From an uncultured Clostridium sp. (GTDB lineage Bacteria > Bacillota > Clostridia > TANB77 > CAG-508): a stretch of DNA of 53,410 bases. The position numbers and the translations under genes were made by a program. The notes under the pieces are model-generated. The model was not told the origin of the DNA and made no database searches. It saw nothing but the letters and a program-made list of their open reading frames with translations. Shown here piece after piece: positions 52,150 to 53,410 of the stretch (within the stretch, counting starts at the first letter, position 1; each line of letters starts with the position of its first letter). The stretch covers positions 1-53,410 of the forward strand of contig CANSNA010000004.1 in NCBI GenBank assembly GCA_947648255.1. Direction: 5' to 3'.

Positions 52150-53133
52150 ATGCCTTATCACATAGCATTTGATAGAGATAAAAATTTAGAATTTATACTT
52201 TATAAAAGTACTGCTTTTATGAAAGATATGTTTTGTACAACTAACTATCCACTATCAATAGAAGATACCATAGGAACTTTTCTTCTAATGTTTCTTAATA
52301 CAGATTTTGAAAACTTTGAAGAGTGTTCTGCTTTTATCTATCATTTTTGTTTTGCAAATTTTTATTGTGAAAAATATCCTAATAAAGTTTCAAAAGATTA
52401 TTTTTATAGTATAAAATTGACACATAAAGATTTTCTACGAGAATTAAGAAATATGGTTAATGAAGAACAAAGTATGTTTTTATATATAAAGCACATGTTT
52501 CTAAAAAATTTACAACTTCCATACAACGAAGAATTTCTAAAAAGTGATGATGAAGAAGATGAAGAAAATTCTAATCTTGAAAACAACTCTGATGTTTCAA
52601 ACATTGATACTCCTTATAATTTAATCGAAATTAATAATTTCTTGGAAAATGTAACTTTAGATTTTGACTTGTTTCGATTTTTATTAGGAAAAATTAATAT
52701 ATACAAATATAATGTTCCTTATGGTTTTTATTGTGATAATATTTTTAGTATTTTAGGACTCGAATTTAAAGAATTTATGAGCTGTAAAAAACATACTATA
52801 CGAAAATGTCAAAATTGTGGACAATATTTTATACCCAATAATTTAAAAGAAACTAAATATTGTAATGAACTTTTTGAAGAAACTGGGAAAACTTGTAAGC
52901 AAATTGGAAAAGAATTGGCTTATAAAAAATCACTACAAGAAGATAGTCTTTTAAATAAATATCGAAAAAGATATATGTCTCTTGCAAGTTCAGTTTCTCA
53001 TTATGGAACTGATAGGGCTATAGAGAAATTTGAAAAATATAAAAAAGATGGAGCTATTATTAAAAAGAAATATTTAAATAAAGAAATTACTCCTAAAGAA
53101 TTTGAGAAATGGATTGAAAGTACAAAAAAATAG
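52150..53133 (+). CDS. DUF6076-like zinc-finger protein
   Basis: C-terminal TIRKCQNCGQYFIPNNLKETKYCNELFEETGKTCKQIGKELAYKKS; single intact ORF. Confidence 0.6.
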   Translation: MPYHIAFDRDKNLEFILYKSTAFMKDMFCTTNYPLSIEDTIGTFLLMFLNTDFENFEECSAFIYHFCFANFYCEKYPNKVSKDYFYSIKLTHKDFLRELRNMVNEEQSMFLYIKHMFLKNLQLPYNEEFLKSDDEEDEENSNLENNSDVSNIDTPYNLIEINNFLENVTLDFDLFRFLLGKINIYKYNVPYGFYCDNIFSILGLEFKEFMSCKKHTIRKCQNCGQYFIPNNLKETKYCNELFEETGKTCKQIGKELAYKKSLQEDSLLNKYRKRYMSLASSVSHYGTDRAIEKFEKYKKDGAIIKKKYLNKEITPKEFEKWIESTKK

Positions 53134-53410
53134 AAAAGTATACATATATTCAATTTTCCAATTTACTAATACATATACTCTTGCAATTCATATTTACTTA
53201 AAATTGATTTTAAGAAGGAATAGACTTCCTTTAATATCTAATACCTATACTGTATATATTCCATAAAATATATAATCTGACTTAATATTAGAGCGTGGCA
53301 CGAAAACCAGTGTTGTTATAGTTGTTATTAGGATTGTTGTAATTGCGATAGCAGGCGATAGTGTAAAATAAAGTGTGTAAGTAAAAGGTACCAAACTTAT
53401 GCACTTTACT

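Noticed and set aside
1-53410. tRNA, rRNA or CRISPR genes
   Set aside because: None recognised by eye on either strand; a dedicated scan (tRNAscan-SE/Infernal) is needed to be sure.

Overview
AT-rich Firmicutes (Clostridia-like, spore-former) chromosome segment. Nearly all backbone genes lie on the minus strand. Mobile or accessory DNA sits at both ends (1-2.3 kb and about 45.9-53.4 kb), with a small type III toxin-antitoxin patch at about 17.7-18.8 kb.

Main observation: many conserved housekeeping genes look broken into 2-8 overlapping ORFs (rlmD-like, dnaE, porA, comM, yraN, rsmB-like, ricT-like, lepB, histidine kinase, murI, clpC, smc and others). By hand, every one of these breaks has the same cause. 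A single extra C lies immediately in front of an in-frame, usually highly conserved, glycine codon (NNN C GGN), so the upstream frame meets an in-frame CGG codon. Reading CGGN as one glycine (a +1 shift at CGG) restores full-length proteins. I counted 45 such sites in 19 genes (CGGA 33, CGGC 6, CGGT 5, CGGG 1). In each gene the CDS length modulo 3 agrees with the number of sites. I found no backbone CGG that had to be read as arginine, while CGA, CGC and CGT are used as Arg. CGG trinucleotides in the other two frames (e.g. TTC GGA, GCG GCA) are common and cause no shift. This looks like genome-wide +1 recoding or quadruplet decoding of CGGN as Gly, not random pseudogenisation.

Other items: a ToxN/AbiQ-like toxin with a 3x36-nt antitoxin repeat array and terminator; an RT-YhcG nuclease pair; a Fic gene preceded by three identical-geometry 27-bp palindromes; a lipid-type operon with a DUF3419/BtaA-like enzyme; SpoVM; an IS91-like element truncated at an ISAs1 copy; and a serine recombinase with a genuine (non-CGG) frameshift.
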